A stretch of 64,000 nt of DNA. Origin: Serratia ficaria. GTDB lineage: Bacteria > Pseudomonadota > Gammaproteobacteria > Enterobacterales > Enterobacteriaceae. The stretch is taken from positions 2,604,001-2,668,000 of the forward strand of contig NZ_LT906479.1 of NCBI RefSeq assembly GCF_900187015.1, in the 5' to 3' direction. Both the position numbers and the translations under genes were made by a program. Shown here piece by piece: positions 26,537 through 35,840 of the stretch. The notes under the pieces were generated by a model. It saw only the letters and a program-made list of their open reading frames with translations. It did not search any database and was not told where the DNA came from. Positions within the stretch are counted from its first letter, which is position 1. Each line of letters begins with the position of its first letter.

Positions 26537-27742
26537 ATGAAGAAGTTGGTTTCACTCTCTGCAGTTATCTCGTTGATTTCATGCGCAGTAAACGCTCAGA
26601 CCTTTGTATTGACCGATACTGAAAAAGGCATAGAACAAGGCAACTGGCAGACCGATAGCCAAAAGCTGAACATTGCCGGGCCTCGTTTCAGCCTGCAACA
26701 ACAGGTGCTGCGCGGCGGTAAACAGGAGGGCACCAAGGTACTCACCTTAACCAGTTCGGGGCTGACCATTACCCTCAGCCCCACCCGGGGGATGGATATT
26801 TTGCATGTTGAGGGTTTTGACGCCCGTCTGGGCTGGGATTCGCCGGTCACCGAGGTGGTCAATCCCGCTTATATCAACCTGGAGAGTCGCAACGGATTGG
26901 GGTGGTTGGACGGCTTTAATGAAATGATGGTGCGCTGTGGCTATGAATGGACCGGGCATCCCGGCGTCGAAAACGGCACGCTGTATACGTTGCACGGCCG
27001 CGCCGGCAATACGCCGGCCTCCAAAGTGGTTGTCGACATCGCCGACGCGGCCCCGCATGAAATCCGCATTCGCGGACTGCTGAAAGAAAACACCTTCAAA
27101 AAGAGCAATTTGGAAACCTGGACCGAACTGCGCTATACCCCGGGCTCGCCGACGTTTTCGATTCATGATCGTGTGACTAACCGTGCGGATTACCCGCGTG
27201 ACTATCAAATTATTTACCACAGCAATTTTGGCAAGCCGTTGCTGGAAGAAGGAGCCGTCTTCAGCGCGCCCATCAAACAAATTTCACCGTTTAATGACTA
27301 TGCCAGGGCCGGGCTGAAGAATTGGGCGACCTATCAAGGGCCGACCAAAGGCTTTGACGAAATGGTGTTTAACATCGAACCCTACGCGGATGCGCAAGGC
27401 AAAACGCTCGCCATGCTGCATAACCGGCGCGGAGACCGCGGGGTGGCGATAGGTTTTGATACCCGGCAATTGCCGCTGCTGACGCTGTGGAAAAATACCG
27501 ACACCGAGCGCCAGGGCTACGTAACCGGCATCGAACCGGGTACCAACTATGCGTATCCGGTGAAAATTGAACGGGAACAGGGGCGCATCAAACAGCTGCA
27601 GCCGGGACAAAGCACCGATTTCGACCTGAGCTACACCTTGCTTAAAGATGCCGAACAGGTGGGCGAGTATCAGAAAAAAATCAAGGCGCTGCAAGGAGAC
27701 CAATCACCGAAATTGGTGGAAACGCCGATTGCCGTAGAATAG
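26537..27742 (+). CDS. Secreted DUF4432 (aldose 1-epimerase-like fold) protein
   Basis: A 401-residue protein with a signal peptide (KKLVSLSAVISLISCAVNAQ). The galactose-mutarotase-like DUF4432 domain shows TLTSSGLTITLSPTRGMDIL, DWGF-type segments and GIEPGTNYAYPVKIEREQGR. Family members bind or epimerise sugars. The ATG at 26537 with AAGGA nine bases upstream is preferred to a longer frame from 26468 that would spoil the signal peptide. Periplasmic location is expected. The substrate is unknown, and no sugar operon adjoins. Confidence 0.8.
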   Translation: MKKLVSLSAVISLISCAVNAQTFVLTDTEKGIEQGNWQTDSQKLNIAGPRFSLQQQVLRGGKQEGTKVLTLTSSGLTITLSPTRGMDILHVEGFDARLGWDSPVTEVVNPAYINLESRNGLGWLDGFNEMMVRCGYEWTGHPGVENGTLYTLHGRAGNTPASKVVVDIADAAPHEIRIRGLLKENTFKKSNLETWTELRYTPGSPTFSIHDRVTNRADYPRDYQIIYHSNFGKPLLEEGAVFSAPIKQISPFNDYARAGLKNWATYQGPTKGFDEMVFNIEPYADAQGKTLAMLHNRRGDRGVAIGFDTRQLPLLTLWKNTDTERQGYVTGIEPGTNYAYPVKIEREQGRIKQLQPGQSTDFDLSYTLLKDAEQVGEYQKKIKALQGDQSPKLVETPIAVE

Positions 27743-27797
27743 CGCCCGGCGATGAAAAGGGGGCTGCGGCCGGTTGCAGAGTAGCCGATAATGAAAC

Positions 27798-28802
27798 TCA
27801 CCGACGGTGATGAGCTTTAGCGGCGTCGGAGATCCTTTCCTGATTGAGCGGTGTCGGTCCACGGAACGCCCGGCGCCATTCGCGTGGGCTGACACCGAAT
27901 CTAGCCTTAAAACTCTGCCGGAACGAAATTGGCGACTGAAACCCGGCCAGTTCGGACACGCTTTCAATGCTGTTGGCCGTGGTTTCCAGCAACTCCTGGC
28001 TTCTTTGAAGGCGCTCTGCGGTCAGCCATTCTCCAGGCGTGGTGCCGGTGGCCTTGAGAAAATGACGCGTCAGCGTGCGCCTGCTCATGCTGACAAACCG
28101 GGCCAGTGAGTCGAGATCGTGCGGCTTATCCAGATTGCGTCGCAGATAGTCCATCAACGCATTCATGTTGCTGTCCCGGGTTGTAACAGGAATGGGGCGC
28201 TCGATGAACTGGGCTTGCCCACCTTCACGGTAGGGGGGAATAACCATCCTCCGCGCTACCCTATTGGCGATTGCGCTGCCGTAATGATCACGAATGACGT
28301 TCAGACAGCAGTCGATCCCGGCCGCGGTGCCGGCTGAAGTAATAAGACGTTCATCATTGGTATACAGCGCGTTTCTGTCGAGACGAACCGCGGGAAAGCG
28401 CCCGAGGAAGTCGCTTTCGAATTCCCAGTGCGTGGCGGCCCGATGCTGGTCCAGCAAGCCGGAATAGGCCAGCACGTAGGTGCCCAGACAGAGGCCAACC
28501 ACCTCGGCCCCGCGTTGCCATGCGCTTACTAGCTTATCGAGCAGCGCCTGAGAGGGCCTTTCATCAGGATGGCGCCAGTAAGGCACGATAACGATGTCTG
28601 CAGCATCAAGCTGTTTCAGCCCCTGTTCCACGTGAAGGGGCAAGCCTATATCGGACATCACCTCGCCCGGTTTTTCGGTGCAGATATCCAGCTGGAACAA
28701 ATCCGGCTCCGGCATGGCGGAACCAAACACTATGCAGGGCACTGAGAAATGAAATGGACTGAACCCATCGGTAACAATTACAGCAACTTTCAGTGCGGAC
28801 AT
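27798..28802 (-). CDS. GlxA-family AraC-type regulator (DJ-1/PfpI domain)
   Basis: 334 residues. An N-terminal DJ-1/PfpI-like domain (LKVAVIVTDGFSPFHFSVPCIVFG, VVGLCLGTYVLAYSGLLDQ) is followed by a C-terminal AraC HTH pair at about 220-320 (LDSLARFVSMSRRTLTRHFLKATGTTPGEWL, FQSPISFRQSFKARFGVSPREWRRAF). GAGG precedes the ATG at 28802, chosen over a start 20 codons earlier. It lies directly downstream of the MBL hydrolase on the same strand (77 bases apart), so the two may be cotranscribed. Confidence 0.87.
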   Translation of the reverse strand: MSALKVAVIVTDGFSPFHFSVPCIVFGSAMPEPDLFQLDICTEKPGEVMSDIGLPLHVEQGLKQLDAADIVIVPYWRHPDERPSQALLDKLVSAWQRGAEVVGLCLGTYVLAYSGLLDQHRAATHWEFESDFLGRFPAVRLDRNALYTNDERLITSAGTAAGIDCCLNVIRDHYGSAIANRVARRMVIPPYREGGQAQFIERPIPVTTRDSNMNALMDYLRRNLDKPHDLDSLARFVSMSRRTLTRHFLKATGTTPGEWLTAERLQRSQELLETTANSIESVSELAGFQSPISFRQSFKARFGVSPREWRRAFRGPTPLNQERISDAAKAHHRR

Positions 28803-28879
28803 GTTTAACCTCGCCGTCGTTATTTTCTGCCGCTTTACGGCCCTGATGAAACCGGCTGACAACCGGCCGCGGCGGTTTA

Positions 28880-29659
28880 TCAGAAAATCATGCTTTCACC
28901 ATCTTCCGGAATAATAACCCGATCTTCAATACCCTGTTCCAGGCTGTATGCACGCAGTTCGGCGCGGGTCAGCAGGCAATGGTTTATCGATTCCATATGC
29001 GAAGCCACGACGATCGCGGCCGGCAACATCTGCAGCGTGCGCCGCGTGTCTTCTTTACCCATAATGATTGGGCCGTAAGTATCGTTGATGGCATACCCCG
29101 TATTTAACACTACGATGTCCGGCTGGAAACGTTGCAGGCTTCTTGCATAAGGCTTGACCCAAACGGTATCACCAGCAATATAAAGCGTTTTTTCATCAGG
29201 ATGCGTGAACACCAGGCCACAGGCATCCCCTAACAAATCGCCCCATAGAGGGTCGGCATACAGTTCGTTGCTGCCGTGCTGCCCGTCGGTTTTGAAAATG
29301 ACCAGGCCGTCAACGAAACGGTTTTCACCATCAAGCACCCGGACATGCTGAAAACCTTGTGAACGAACCAGGGCCGCGTCGCTTTCATTTTGGGTATAGA
29401 TAGGCATATCTTTGGGAATCGATTGTTGCGCAGCCTCATCCCAGTGATCTGTATGAGTATGGGTAATGATAACCGCATCGACCGCCAGCAGTTCTTCAAT
29501 AGCCACAGGCAAAGCGACCATCGGGTTGCGCAGATGCGAACGCGCATTGCCGGCAAAGCCATCCCAGGCCTCTTTTTCTGCAAGCATAGGGTCGATAAGG
29601 AATTTTTTTCCGGCATATTCCAGCACAAGCGTGGCATTGCGGATTTGCGTTAATTTCAT
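28880..29659 (-). CDS. MBL-fold metallo-hydrolase
   Basis: A 259-residue metallo-beta-lactamase-fold hydrolase of the UlaG/YtnP-like group. The metal-binding motif is HTHTDHWD near residue 66, with further ligands in TLYIAGDTVWV and VASHMESINH. It starts MKLTQIRNATLVLEYAGKKFLID, typical of cytoplasmic single-domain members. It precedes the GlxA-type regulator on the same strand. The substrate cannot be deduced. Confidence 0.85.
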   Translation of the reverse strand: MKLTQIRNATLVLEYAGKKFLIDPMLAEKEAWDGFAGNARSHLRNPMVALPVAIEELLAVDAVIITHTHTDHWDEAAQQSIPKDMPIYTQNESDAALVRSQGFQHVRVLDGENRFVDGLVIFKTDGQHGSNELYADPLWGDLLGDACGLVFTHPDEKTLYIAGDTVWVKPYARSLQRFQPDIVVLNTGYAINDTYGPIIMGKEDTRRTLQMLPAAIVVASHMESINHCLLTRAELRAYSLEQGIEDRVIIPEDGESMIF

Positions 29660-29838
29660 CTTTGCTCCGAAAAATCCAGGTCGTTGTAAAATGCCGCCTC
29701 CGGCGTTGGCGGCGGCGTCGAGGCACTTACTCTAAGAGATATGTGCGACGAACCGTGACATGAACTCAGGGCACAATTCGATGAAATCGGGTCAATCGTT
29801 GGCCGGATGCGTTAATCGGGCCCCGCGCAGCCGCAGAC

Positions 29839-30774
29839 TCAGTCGAACTGCCAATAAAGCGGCGCGCCGTAAACCTCGACAAAATAGTCGATCACCGCCC
29901 GGACATTGAGCGGCGGATGACGGGCATGAGGATATATGGCGGCGATCTGCAGCGGCTCGGTGTTGATTGCCGCCTGGTAATGCGGCATCAACCGGACCAA
30001 CTCGCCCTTTTTGATGCTGTCGCCGATCAGCCAGTCGGGAAACAGCACCATCCCCATGCCGCCAAGCGCGGCGGTCAATAACGATTCCGCATTGTTGGAG
30101 ATAAGCAACGCAGAAATCGGCGAGTGGATCCAGGCGCCGTCGGGCTCCCGGAACAGCCAACGGTTCGGGCCTGACGAGCCGCGGTAGACCAGCGACCGGT
30201 GATGATGCAAATCGGCCGGGGCGGCCGGCTCCCCGTGCCGTTGCAGATAGGCCGGAGAAGCCGCCAGATGATAACGCTGCGTACCGAAAACCCGGGCATG
30301 GAAAGAGGAATCGGTCAGCGCGCCAATGCGGAAAATGACGTCCGAGGCTTCGCGGTGCGGATCGATATAGTCGTCGGTCTGCGTCAGCTCAATCGCCAGG
30401 CGTGGGTAGCGGCGGGAGAGGGCCGGCAACCAAGGGGCGATATGACGCTGGCCAAAGAAAACCGGCGCGTTGATCCTGACGGTGCCCGCAGGCTCCAGTG
30501 ACCTGTCCAGCAGCTCTTTGCGCGCCTCACTCAGCTGCTCGGTCATGGCGCGGGCATACTCGACGAATAAGCGGCCGGCTTCAGTCGGGATCACCGCTCG
30601 GGTATTTCGATAAAACAGCTGCTGGCCCAGCGCGTCTTCAAGCTGAAGAATAACGCGTGAAATCATCGAGGCGGAGACGCCTTCCCGCCGCGCCACCACG
30701 GAGAAGCTTTGCGCTTCGAAGACGCTGATAAAAAATGACAGGGCGCGAAAATTAATGGTGCTGGAATCATGCAT
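29839..30774 (-). CDS. LysR-family transcriptional regulator
   Basis: A 311-residue LysR protein with HTH FISVFEAQSFSVVARREGVSASMISRVILQLEDALGQQLFYRNTR and a substrate domain typical of the CrgA/DmlR-like branch (PVFFGQRHIAPWLPALSRRYPRLAIEL). It is divergent from the paired DMT transporter genes with about 97 bases between starts, so those are the likely targets. Confidence 0.87.
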   Translation of the reverse strand: MHDSSTINFRALSFFISVFEAQSFSVVARREGVSASMISRVILQLEDALGQQLFYRNTRAVIPTEAGRLFVEYARAMTEQLSEARKELLDRSLEPAGTVRINAPVFFGQRHIAPWLPALSRRYPRLAIELTQTDDYIDPHREASDVIFRIGALTDSSFHARVFGTQRYHLAASPAYLQRHGEPAAPADLHHHRSLVYRGSSGPNRWLFREPDGAWIHSPISALLISNNAESLLTAALGGMGMVLFPDWLIGDSIKKGELVRLMPHYQAAINTEPLQIAAIYPHARHPPLNVRAVIDYFVEVYGAPLYWQFD

Positions 30775-30871
30775 TATCTCGGATCCTGCAAAGGTGTTTC
30801 CTGAATTATACCGTTTTTCAATACTCCACGTTGCCTTATCATCACGGCGAATTCACGAGAGGCTTGTTTCT

Positions 30872-31306
30872 ATGCAACTTTTATTGATATTGCTCGTCGT
30901 TGCCGGCGGGATGGGATTGTCGGTCGAGGCCGGGTTATTAGGGCCGCTGGGCAGCGAGGTTGGCGACTTATGGGCGACGTTCAGCATTTTTGGCGTCGGC
31001 GCCGCGCTGACATTCCTGTTGATGCTGTTCTTCAGCCCACGCAACAGCCCGTCGTTCTTTGCACAGCCGGGATGGCAGCTGCTGGGCGGCGTGCTGGGGC
31101 CGGTTTACGTGGTTATTCTGACCGTGGCGGTGCCCCACATCGGCATCGCGATGACGATGATTGGCATTTTGGCCGGCCAGGTATTCAAAAGCCTGATTAT
31201 CGATCACTATGCGTTGTTTGGCGCCGGCTATCGGAAAATTGACAGCAAGCGAATGATTGCGCTTGTTTTTATTATTGCCGCTCTGATGCTGGTGGCGAAA
31301 GGCTGA
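30872..31306 (+). CDS. DMT-family transporter, YdcZ (DUF606) type, subunit 1
   Basis: A 144-residue integral membrane protein with about five hydrophobic helices (LLLILLVVAGGMGLSVEAGLLGPLG at the start). It belongs to the short DUF606 group of the drug/metabolite transporter superfamily. The ATG at 30872 is chosen because the 39 residues before it are hydrophilic. The next gene starts 9 bases after its stop and encodes a second protein of the same type, so the pair is likely a heteromeric exporter. Substrate unknown. Confidence 0.82.
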   Translation: MQLLLILLVVAGGMGLSVEAGLLGPLGSEVGDLWATFSIFGVGAALTFLLMLFFSPRNSPSFFAQPGWQLLGGVLGPVYVVILTVAVPHIGIAMTMIGILAGQVFKSLIIDHYALFGAGYRKIDSKRMIALVFIIAALMLVAKG

Positions 31307-31315
31307 GGTGAGTTT

Positions 31316-31795
31316 ATGACTATTTTAATGATAACGTTGGCGTTTATCGGCGGGGCGGTTCTGAGCATTCAGGCGGCGATCAATGGGCAATTGGCGAATA
31401 AGGTCGGCGTGTTTCGCAGCGCTTTTCTGACCTTCGCCTTGGGCGCTTTGGTTACCGGCCTGTTGATTTTCTTTTTTGCCCCCAAGCAGGCCGTCACGCT
31501 GGTGGACGTGCCTAAGTGGCAGCTGCTTGGCGCGTTATGCGGCGTGCCTTATATCGTTATTATGGTGCTGGCCGTTCAGCGCATCGGTGCGGCGGTGGCG
31601 ACCGTGGCGGTGATTTTCGGCCAGCTGGCGATGAGCATGATTATCGATAATTTCGGCTGGTTGGGTAATGAAGCGATCCCGTTCTCGCCGACGCGCCTTG
31701 GTGCCGTCGCCTGTCTGGGGATTGCCCTCTATTTTATCTACTCGGGCAACAAAACCGCAGCGGCACCGGCAAAAATGGCCCTGAAGCGCCGCTAA
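31316..31795 (+). CDS. DMT-family transporter, YdcZ (DUF606) type, subunit 2
   Basis: A 159-residue paralogue of the preceding gene, with helices starting MTILMITLAFIGGAVLSIQAAINGQLANKVG and ending LGAVACLGIALYFIYSG plus a short basic tail. The QAAxNGQLA motif is the signature of the family's first helix. Together with the upstream subunit it probably forms one transporter under the divergent LysR gene. Its last 4 bases overlap the end of the convergent quinone oxidoreductase gene. Confidence 0.85.
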   Translation: MTILMITLAFIGGAVLSIQAAINGQLANKVGVFRSAFLTFALGALVTGLLIFFFAPKQAVTLVDVPKWQLLGALCGVPYIVIMVLAVQRIGAAVATVAVIFGQLAMSMIIDNFGWLGNEAIPFSPTRLGAVACLGIALYFIYSGNKTAAAPAKMALKRR

Positions 31796-32769
31796 GCCAA
31801 GGCTCCCTGGCGCGGCAGCAAGATAACCCGGCCGAATGGCCTGCCATATTCGGCGTAGGCGTGAGCCGCGGCCGCTGAAGCCAACGGAAATTGCTTGTCC
31901 AGGAAAACCCTGAACTTCGATTGGGCGACTTGCGAAAGCAGGGTATCCACAGTGGCGCTGACTTGCGGAACGGTGAATTTTGTGCCCATAAAAACGCCGA
32001 AAAGCGCCTGATTTGCCTGCAGTGCAGGCCAGAGGTCGAGGGTGAGATCCCCGCCTCCGGCATTGCCCACGAACACCAGCCGGCCATCCGATGAGAGCGC
32101 CCTCAAAGAAGCGGGCAGCGTTGTACCAACCGGATCGACAACCAGCTTGGCGCCCTCGCCGGCGGTTAATTCGAGCACGGCTTCAGCGACATCGCTGCGG
32201 TGATGATCTATCACGTGATCAACACCCAGCGATTGTAGCGTTGACAATCTATCAGCACCGCTTGAGACGGCGATAACCCTGGCTCCGGCATTTTTCGCCA
32301 GCTGCACCGCAGCCAAGCCGACACCGCCCGCGGCCGCCTGAACCAGCACGGTTTCACCGGCCTGAAGCGCGCCCCGCGCGAAGAGGCAGTGATAGGCCGT
32401 GCCGAATGAAATCGGCACGGCGGCTGCTTCAGCTAAAGCGACGCCGTCTGGCACCAGCCAGGTTTGATCAACGGGCAGGGCGCGCAGGGAGGCATGCGAA
32501 CCGTCACTTGCAAACCCCGTCACACGATCGCCGACCTTGCGTGAGGTGACTTGTTCCCCCACCGCAATAACCGTTCCGGCAGAGGCATAGCCGACGATGT
32601 AATCAGGTTTTGGCGGCGGCGTTAATCGCCGATTGAAAAGGTCGCCGCCTTCTATGGAGATGGCCTCCACGTCGATCAATATATCCGACGCGCTCAGTTT
32701 AGGGTCTGGAACCTCTTTGTAGTTCAGAACTTCGGGTGCTCCGCATTCGTCATAGACCGCCGCTTTCAT
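31792..32769 (-). CDS. Zinc-less quinone oxidoreductase/alcohol dehydrogenase-like (MDR family)
   Basis: A 325-residue medium-chain dehydrogenase. The N-terminal GroES-like half has MKAAVYDECGAPEVLNYKEVP and GYASAGTVIAVGEQVTSRKVGDRV. The nucleotide-binding half has VLVQAAAGGVGLAAVQLAKNAGARVIAV. Structural-zinc cysteines are not evident, so it fits NADPH:quinone reductases. The ATG at 32769 has a GGAG site; longer frames upstream are not supported. It follows the isochorismatase-like gene on the same strand and both are divergent from a LysR gene. Confidence 0.87.
   Translation of the reverse strand: MKAAVYDECGAPEVLNYKEVPDPKLSASDILIDVEAISIEGGDLFNRRLTPPPKPDYIVGYASAGTVIAVGEQVTSRKVGDRVTGFASDGSHASLRALPVDQTWLVPDGVALAEAAAVPISFGTAYHCLFARGALQAGETVLVQAAAGGVGLAAVQLAKNAGARVIAVSSGADRLSTLQSLGVDHVIDHHRSDVAEAVLELTAGEGAKLVVDPVGTTLPASLRALSSDGRLVFVGNAGGGDLTLDLWPALQANQALFGVFMGTKFTVPQVSATVDTLLSQVAQSKFRVFLDKQFPLASAAAAHAYAEYGRPFGRVILLPRQGALA
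32473..32480 (+). other. KOPS octamer, plus strand
   Basis: GGGCAGGG matches GGGNAGGG and points toward dif; it is the nearest copy on the left. Confidence 0.6.
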
Positions 32770-32902
32770 GGTTTTCTCCCGTTTGAACATCAGCAACCGC
32801 GCCTGGCTCGGCATCGCGTCATTCGGAACAAGCCTGGAATGGCGAGCTGTCGCTTGTTGAACAGGGCGCGCATGCCAGGCTTGTCGACCTATCTTACCGG
32901 CA

Positions 32903-33556
32903 TCAGCGCCCGGTGCCAGGCGCCGGGGTGTTGAGCAACTGTTGCTCCCACAGCAAGGCGATGCCGCTGCCACCCACATGGTATTTCAGTATATCCGCCA
33001 GAGCAGCCGCATGCTCGGTACGGGCCCAGTCTCGCTGCCACTCGGACGCGACCGCCAGCCAGGTCATTATGTTCGCGCCGGCGGCGATCATGCGCTGGAT
33101 AGCGACTTCATGGGCCTCGACGGACACTCCGCCCGAGGCGTCGGTAACGACGGTCACATCCCATCCTTCGCCAAGCGCCTGTATCGCCGGCATCGCAACG
33201 CATATCTCAGTCCACAGACCCGCGATGATCAGCTGTTTGCGGCCGGTCGCCTTGACCGCATCGACCACTTTCGGATCTTGCCAGGTATTGATAAAGGTTC
33301 GGTCGATGACCTGCTGTTCGGGAAACACCTCCGTGATCTGAGGAAAGATCACCCCGCCGCGATCGGCAATCACGCTAGTCAGGATGGTCGGAACGCCAAA
33401 GGTCTTGGCGGTCTTCGCCAGCGCCGTCGCATTATTGACAACCATCTGCGGCTCGTGGCTGTTCAGGTTAGCCAGTTGGTAAGGTTGGTGGTCAATCAAT
33501 ACGAGTACAGAGTCTTCGGGGCGGAGAAGCGAATCAAGGCCATTACGAAAGGTCAT
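32903..33556 (-). CDS. Isochorismatase-family cysteine hydrolase (YcaC-like)
   Basis: A 217-residue protein with the catalytic aspartate in VLVLIDHQPYQLANL and the nucleophile cysteine in IIAGLWTEICVAMPA. This matches YcaC-type hydrolases of unknown substrate. The ATG at 33556 is preferred to a start 17 codons earlier. It is divergent from the LysR gene at 33707 and upstream of the quinone oxidoreductase gene, suggesting a stress- or quinone-responsive unit. Confidence 0.88.
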   Translation of the reverse strand: MTFRNGLDSLLRPEDSVLVLIDHQPYQLANLNSHEPQMVVNNATALAKTAKTFGVPTILTSVIADRGGVIFPQITEVFPEQQVIDRTFINTWQDPKVVDAVKATGRKQLIIAGLWTEICVAMPAIQALGEGWDVTVVTDASGGVSVEAHEVAIQRMIAAGANIMTWLAVASEWQRDWARTEHAAALADILKYHVGGSGIALLWEQQLLNTPAPGTGR

Positions 33557-33706
33557 TGTTGGTTTCCTCTGTTGTTTTAGTGGGATGGGGTTTCCAGCAA
33601 CATGCACCTGCGGCGACGTTTTCTGGAATCAGTATTGTGCTGCCCGCATATTTGATAGGGTAGTGCCATTCTGTGGAAAGTCGTGTTGCACGATGGGGAA
33701 CGCTGA

Positions 33707-34612
33707 ATGAACATTGAAGAACTGCAGACATTCGTCGACATTGCCGATGCCGGCGGCATTTCTGCCGCGGCGCTTCGGCTCGGCGTGTCCAAGTCGATCG
33801 TCAGCCGCCGGCTAGCGCGGCTTGAAATGGAGCTGGGTACCCAGTTGCTTACGCGCTCTACCCGGGGAACGGTTCTTACAGAAGCCGGGGCTGCGTTTCG
33901 GGACTATGCCGCCAGGGTCTGCGTTGAGATCGAGGTGGCCAAAGAGACGATTTCTCCCGATGGCGAGCTGCGTGGCCGCCTGCGGGTCGCCGTGCCGATT
34001 TCCTTTGGTCCGACGCACTTCGCACCCGTGATAGCGGAAATGGCGCGCCGGCATCCGTTGCTTCACATTCAAACCAGCTACAGCGACCGTTTCGTCGACC
34101 TGATCGCGGAAGGTTACGACTGTGCGATACGGGTGGGTTATCTAGCGGATTCCAATTTGATTGCGCGACGCATTGGTCCAATTTATGGCCGGCTGGTCGC
34201 AAGCCCAGACTATATCAAGACCCATGGCCAACCCGAAAAGCCTGAAGAACTGATCGCCCACCAGGCGCTGATGCAAGGCACGGAGGCCTGGCAGCTTACG
34301 GATGGCGGCAAGACCATCACCGTTCATCCCCAGGGGCGCTTCAAAGCCGACAACGGGGTAGCTCTGGTGGCAGCGGCACTCGCCGGGCTCGGCATCGCTT
34401 ATCTGCCAGATTGCCTTACCCACGAACATATCGCCGCGGGAAAGCTTATCCCACTGATGGCGCGGCATTCACCTCCGCCGGCGGGCGCCTATATCATCCG
34501 TCCGCCAGGGCAGTATCCTGCACGCAGGATACGTGCGCTGACCGAAATCCTGATCGAGCATTTCAATCATTCGCCATACTTTGCGGGAACCCAGCAAAAA
34601 ACAGCCTTATGA
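33707..34612 (+). CDS. LysR-family transcriptional regulator
   Basis: A 301-residue LysR protein (MNIEELQTFVDIADAGGISAAALRLGVSKSIVSRRLARLEMELG) of the DmlR/CrgA-like branch. Its substrate domain includes RVAVPISFGPTHFAPVIAEMARRHPLL. It is divergent from the isochorismatase-like and quinone oxidoreductase genes with 150 bases between starts, and likely regulates them. A matS site follows its stop. Confidence 0.88.
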   Translation: MNIEELQTFVDIADAGGISAAALRLGVSKSIVSRRLARLEMELGTQLLTRSTRGTVLTEAGAAFRDYAARVCVEIEVAKETISPDGELRGRLRVAVPISFGPTHFAPVIAEMARRHPLLHIQTSYSDRFVDLIAEGYDCAIRVGYLADSNLIARRIGPIYGRLVASPDYIKTHGQPEKPEELIAHQALMQGTEAWQLTDGGKTITVHPQGRFKADNGVALVAAALAGLGIAYLPDCLTHEHIAAGKLIPLMARHSPPPAGAYIIRPPGQYPARRIRALTEILIEHFNHSPYFAGTQQKTAL

Positions 34613-34677
34613 CAGTGGCCAATAGGGAACCGGGCAGGTGACGGCGCGCTGGCGCAGAGCGGCAAGCACCATGGCAG

Positions 34678-34690
34678 GTGACAATGTCAC
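34678..34690. other. matS site (MatP binding), copy 1
   Basis: GTGACAATGTCAC matches the matS consensus GTGACRNYGTCAC exactly. It lies in the intergenic space between the LysR and GNAT genes, 1.1 kb from dif. MatP binding to such sites organises the terminus macrodomain. Confidence 0.88.
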
Positions 34691-34723
34691 TGCATTATGT
34701 TAAATTCCAGGTGGTGCGTATAA

Positions 34724-35221
34724 GTGAATAACTCCATATTATTTAGGCAATTAGATGAAGATGACGCGGATGATTTTCTGGCGTTTCGCCTGAGCGCGTT
34801 GCAAAACGCCCCTGAGGCTTTCGGCATGCTTTACCAGGAAGAGTTGGCCAGAAGCCGTCAGGATACTGCCAACCGGCTCAAAAACAGGCTGGTTGTCGGT
34901 GCCTATCAGCACGATTCGCTCGTCGGCACTGTTGGTTTTAATCAGGGGGAAACGGCAAAAACCCGACACAAAGGCTATATCTGGGGGCTTTACGTCAGTG
35001 ATAAACACCGAGGTTTGGGGATAGGCGAACGGCTTATCACGGAATTGCTCGCGCGGTTGGACCCGCAGGTAGTACAGATTACGCTTTCGGTAGTAAAAGA
35101 AAACCGGTCGGCCATCAGCTTGTATCAGCGCGTCGGCTTTACTTGCTACGGCGAAGAACCCCGGGCATTAAAGAATACCGATGGCTACAGTGATGAAGTG
35201 CTGATGTATCGGCTGATTTAG
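34724..35221 (+). CDS. GNAT-family N-acetyltransferase
   Basis: A 165-residue GNAT enzyme with the acetyl-CoA-binding motif in GLYVSDKHRGLGIGERLI and a typical C-terminus (VKENRSAISLYQRVGFTCYG). The start is a GTG at 34724 preceded by AGGTGG. It stands alone on the plus strand between a matS site and a pseudogene. The acceptor substrate is unknown. Confidence 0.85.
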   Translation: MNNSILFRQLDEDDADDFLAFRLSALQNAPEAFGMLYQEELARSRQDTANRLKNRLVVGAYQHDSLVGTVGFNQGETAKTRHKGYIWGLYVSDKHRGLGIGERLITELLARLDPQVVQITLSVVKENRSAISLYQRVGFTCYGEEPRALKNTDGYSDEVLMYRLI

Positions 35222-35316
35222 GGGGGTTTTACGGTGCGTTTTGGCGAAATCTGCAAGTATTATGATAGCCAATTCATTTCAGATTTCACGTAGCGCGATC
35301 AAAAAAGGAGGGCGTT

Positions 35317-35679
35317 TTGACCGATCCCACCGGGATTTTGCCCGTACTGCAATCACTGGAGGCTCGGCTCCATCTGCCGGCGACGCGTTGCGATGCGAAT
35401 ATCGTCGACGAATGCAGAAACCGGCCGTTCGGGACAGTGCTATGACAAACGACAAACCGTTGCCGTGCTGCAAATGGAAATTGACCATCCGCAGATTTTC
35501 GCCGAGGAGTTCAGGCTGGCGATGATTGCCGAGGGCGTTGCGTTGTTGAGGTATCAAAGTTTTCAACGTGATGCCGACGGCAAGGTGGTTCGTCGCACAG
35601 CGCGTTCGTCAATCTGGCTGCTATCGCCAGCGGTCGTTGGCAGCTGCGTTTTCATCAGGGCACGGCGATCGATGAGTGA
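35317..35679 (+). pseudogene. Frameshifted DUF4440 (SnoaL/NTF2-like) gene
   Basis: Pieces of one protein appear in successive frames. TDPTGILPVLQSLEARLHLP starts at a TTG at 35317 with a full GGAGG ribosome site. GRSGQCYDKRQTVAVLQ, FAEEFRLAMIAEGVALLRYQ and TARSSIWL come next in another frame. SGRWQLRFHQGTAIDE then ends at 35679 in a third frame. This order matches DUF4440 proteins of the NTF2 fold. At least two indels, one with a short deletion near 35385-35415, break the gene. Confidence 0.65.
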
Positions 35680-35812
35680 GATCAGAAAGGTCTAAACCAG
35701 GACCACGGGCAAGGATGCGCCTGAGCAAATTCTGCAGAAGAAACTGGCAAGAGATTGAAGGTGAGGAGAGGCAGAGCCTGGAGGAACGGCCCGGTGCGTA
35801 CCTTTCGATTCA

Positions 35813-35840
35813 ATTTAACATAATATACATTATGCGCACC
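35813..35840 (-). other. dif: dif site, XerC/XerD chromosome dimer resolution
   Basis: On the minus strand the 28 bases read XerC arm GGTGCGCATAA, centre TGTATA, XerD arm TTATGTTAAAT, identical to the E. coli dif site. XerCD recombines chromosome dimers here under FtsK control at division. It marks the replication terminus, and this is supported by three matS sites nearby and by the polarity of KOPS octamers on either side. Confidence 0.96.
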
